From Diabrotica undecimpunctata (Eukaryota; Arthropoda; Insecta; Coleoptera; Chrysomelidae): DNA of 64,000 nucleotides. Within the stretch, counting starts at the first letter, position 1. Each line of letters opens with the position of its first letter. This document shows positions 63,661 to 64,000 of this stretch, piece after piece. The position numbers were made by a program, and so were the translations under genes. Location of the stretch: assembly GCF_040954645.1 (NCBI RefSeq), contig NC_092809.1, positions 130,003,914 to 130,067,913 on the forward strand, read 5' to 3'. The notes under the pieces were generated by a model. That model did no database searches. It worked only from the letters and a program-made list of their open reading frames with translations, and was not told the origin of the DNA.

Positions 63661-64000
63661 TCTATCATCTAAGCATCTAAGGATTTTTTAACGTTCGTTT
63701 ATATATCTCTATTAGTTAACGCTTCCATTCGGCTCATTTTTGGTAATTTTACCATATCTACTTCTACTCAATATTAACAGCACATGCTAAGATAGTAGAT
63801 TGTATATTATATATTTCAAAGGAGTCGACTGGTCTCGTAGAAAATTCCACACTGCAGCCTGTAAGATCTTTTGTGTATACGCCACACCTATAATCAGTCC
63901 AACAGATTTATGCTTCTGAGAAAGACTATTTTCTATTTAAGAGAGATATTTGTTACCTGATTACCTTGTTACCTGCTCTTAAAAACCCTGGAGCTCCAAA
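63661..64000. other. No gene recognised
   Basis: AT-rich sequence to the end of the window. No frame or repeat that I can support. Confidence 0.4.

Overview
The window looks like a piece of a large, AT-rich, TE-dense insect genome. The evidence is the mix of Tc1/mariner, pogo/Tigger, piggyBac, hAT MITE, Jockey, I-like and endonuclease-bearing non-LTR elements, together with a short TTAGG-type repeat. A beetle is a reasonable guess, but I cannot prove the order. I find no host gene, tRNA, rRNA, CRISPR array or LTR retrotransposon/endogenous virus. Almost all coding signal is transposon-derived, and most of it is broken.

Layout. 1-5440: (TA)n tracts, a complete-ended but frameshifted Tc1 element (1489-3090) and a mariner-like DD41D element with TIRs of about 285 bp (3571-5438). 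5500-20000: mostly non-LTR debris on both strands (endonuclease, linker, RT and C-terminal pieces of at least five families, here called LINE-A to LINE-E), a Tc1 relic at 8880-9412, and copies of an unclassified hairpin repeat. 20448-25062: a pogo/Tigger element split by an open I-like LINE. 25063-33863: LINE fragments, a hammerhead-like motif, a head-to-head hairpin-repeat dimer and a Tc1 element (32388-33863). 33867-40373: a TIR-bounded transposon coding for a DUF7869-like protein, itself split by an open Jockey element and a LINE fragment. 40374-50700: inverted-repeat elements, a hAT MITE, a second DUF7869-like pseudogene, LINE relics and perfect hairpins. 50700-64000: LINE pieces, a Tigger C-terminus with a PCNA-binding box, an intact piggyBac transposase (56421-58226) and a gag-like relic.

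Interactions are nesting rather than pathways. Target-site duplications resolve several insertions exactly: I-like LINE into pogo, Jockey and LINE-A into the DUF7869 transposon, piggyBac into LINE-A, LINE-B into LINE-A, and Tc1 beside the DUF7869 transposon end. The only long uninterrupted reading frames are the Jockey ORF2 (901 codons), the I-like RT/RNase H ORF (681 codons) and the piggyBac transposase (601 codons), so these are the youngest inserts.

The most unusual item is the 33867-40373 element. It has 34-bp TIRs, at least eight copies of an 18-20 bp subterminal motif, and a DUF7869-like coding region, which argues that this common insect protein family is (or was) the product of a cut-and-paste type DNA transposon.
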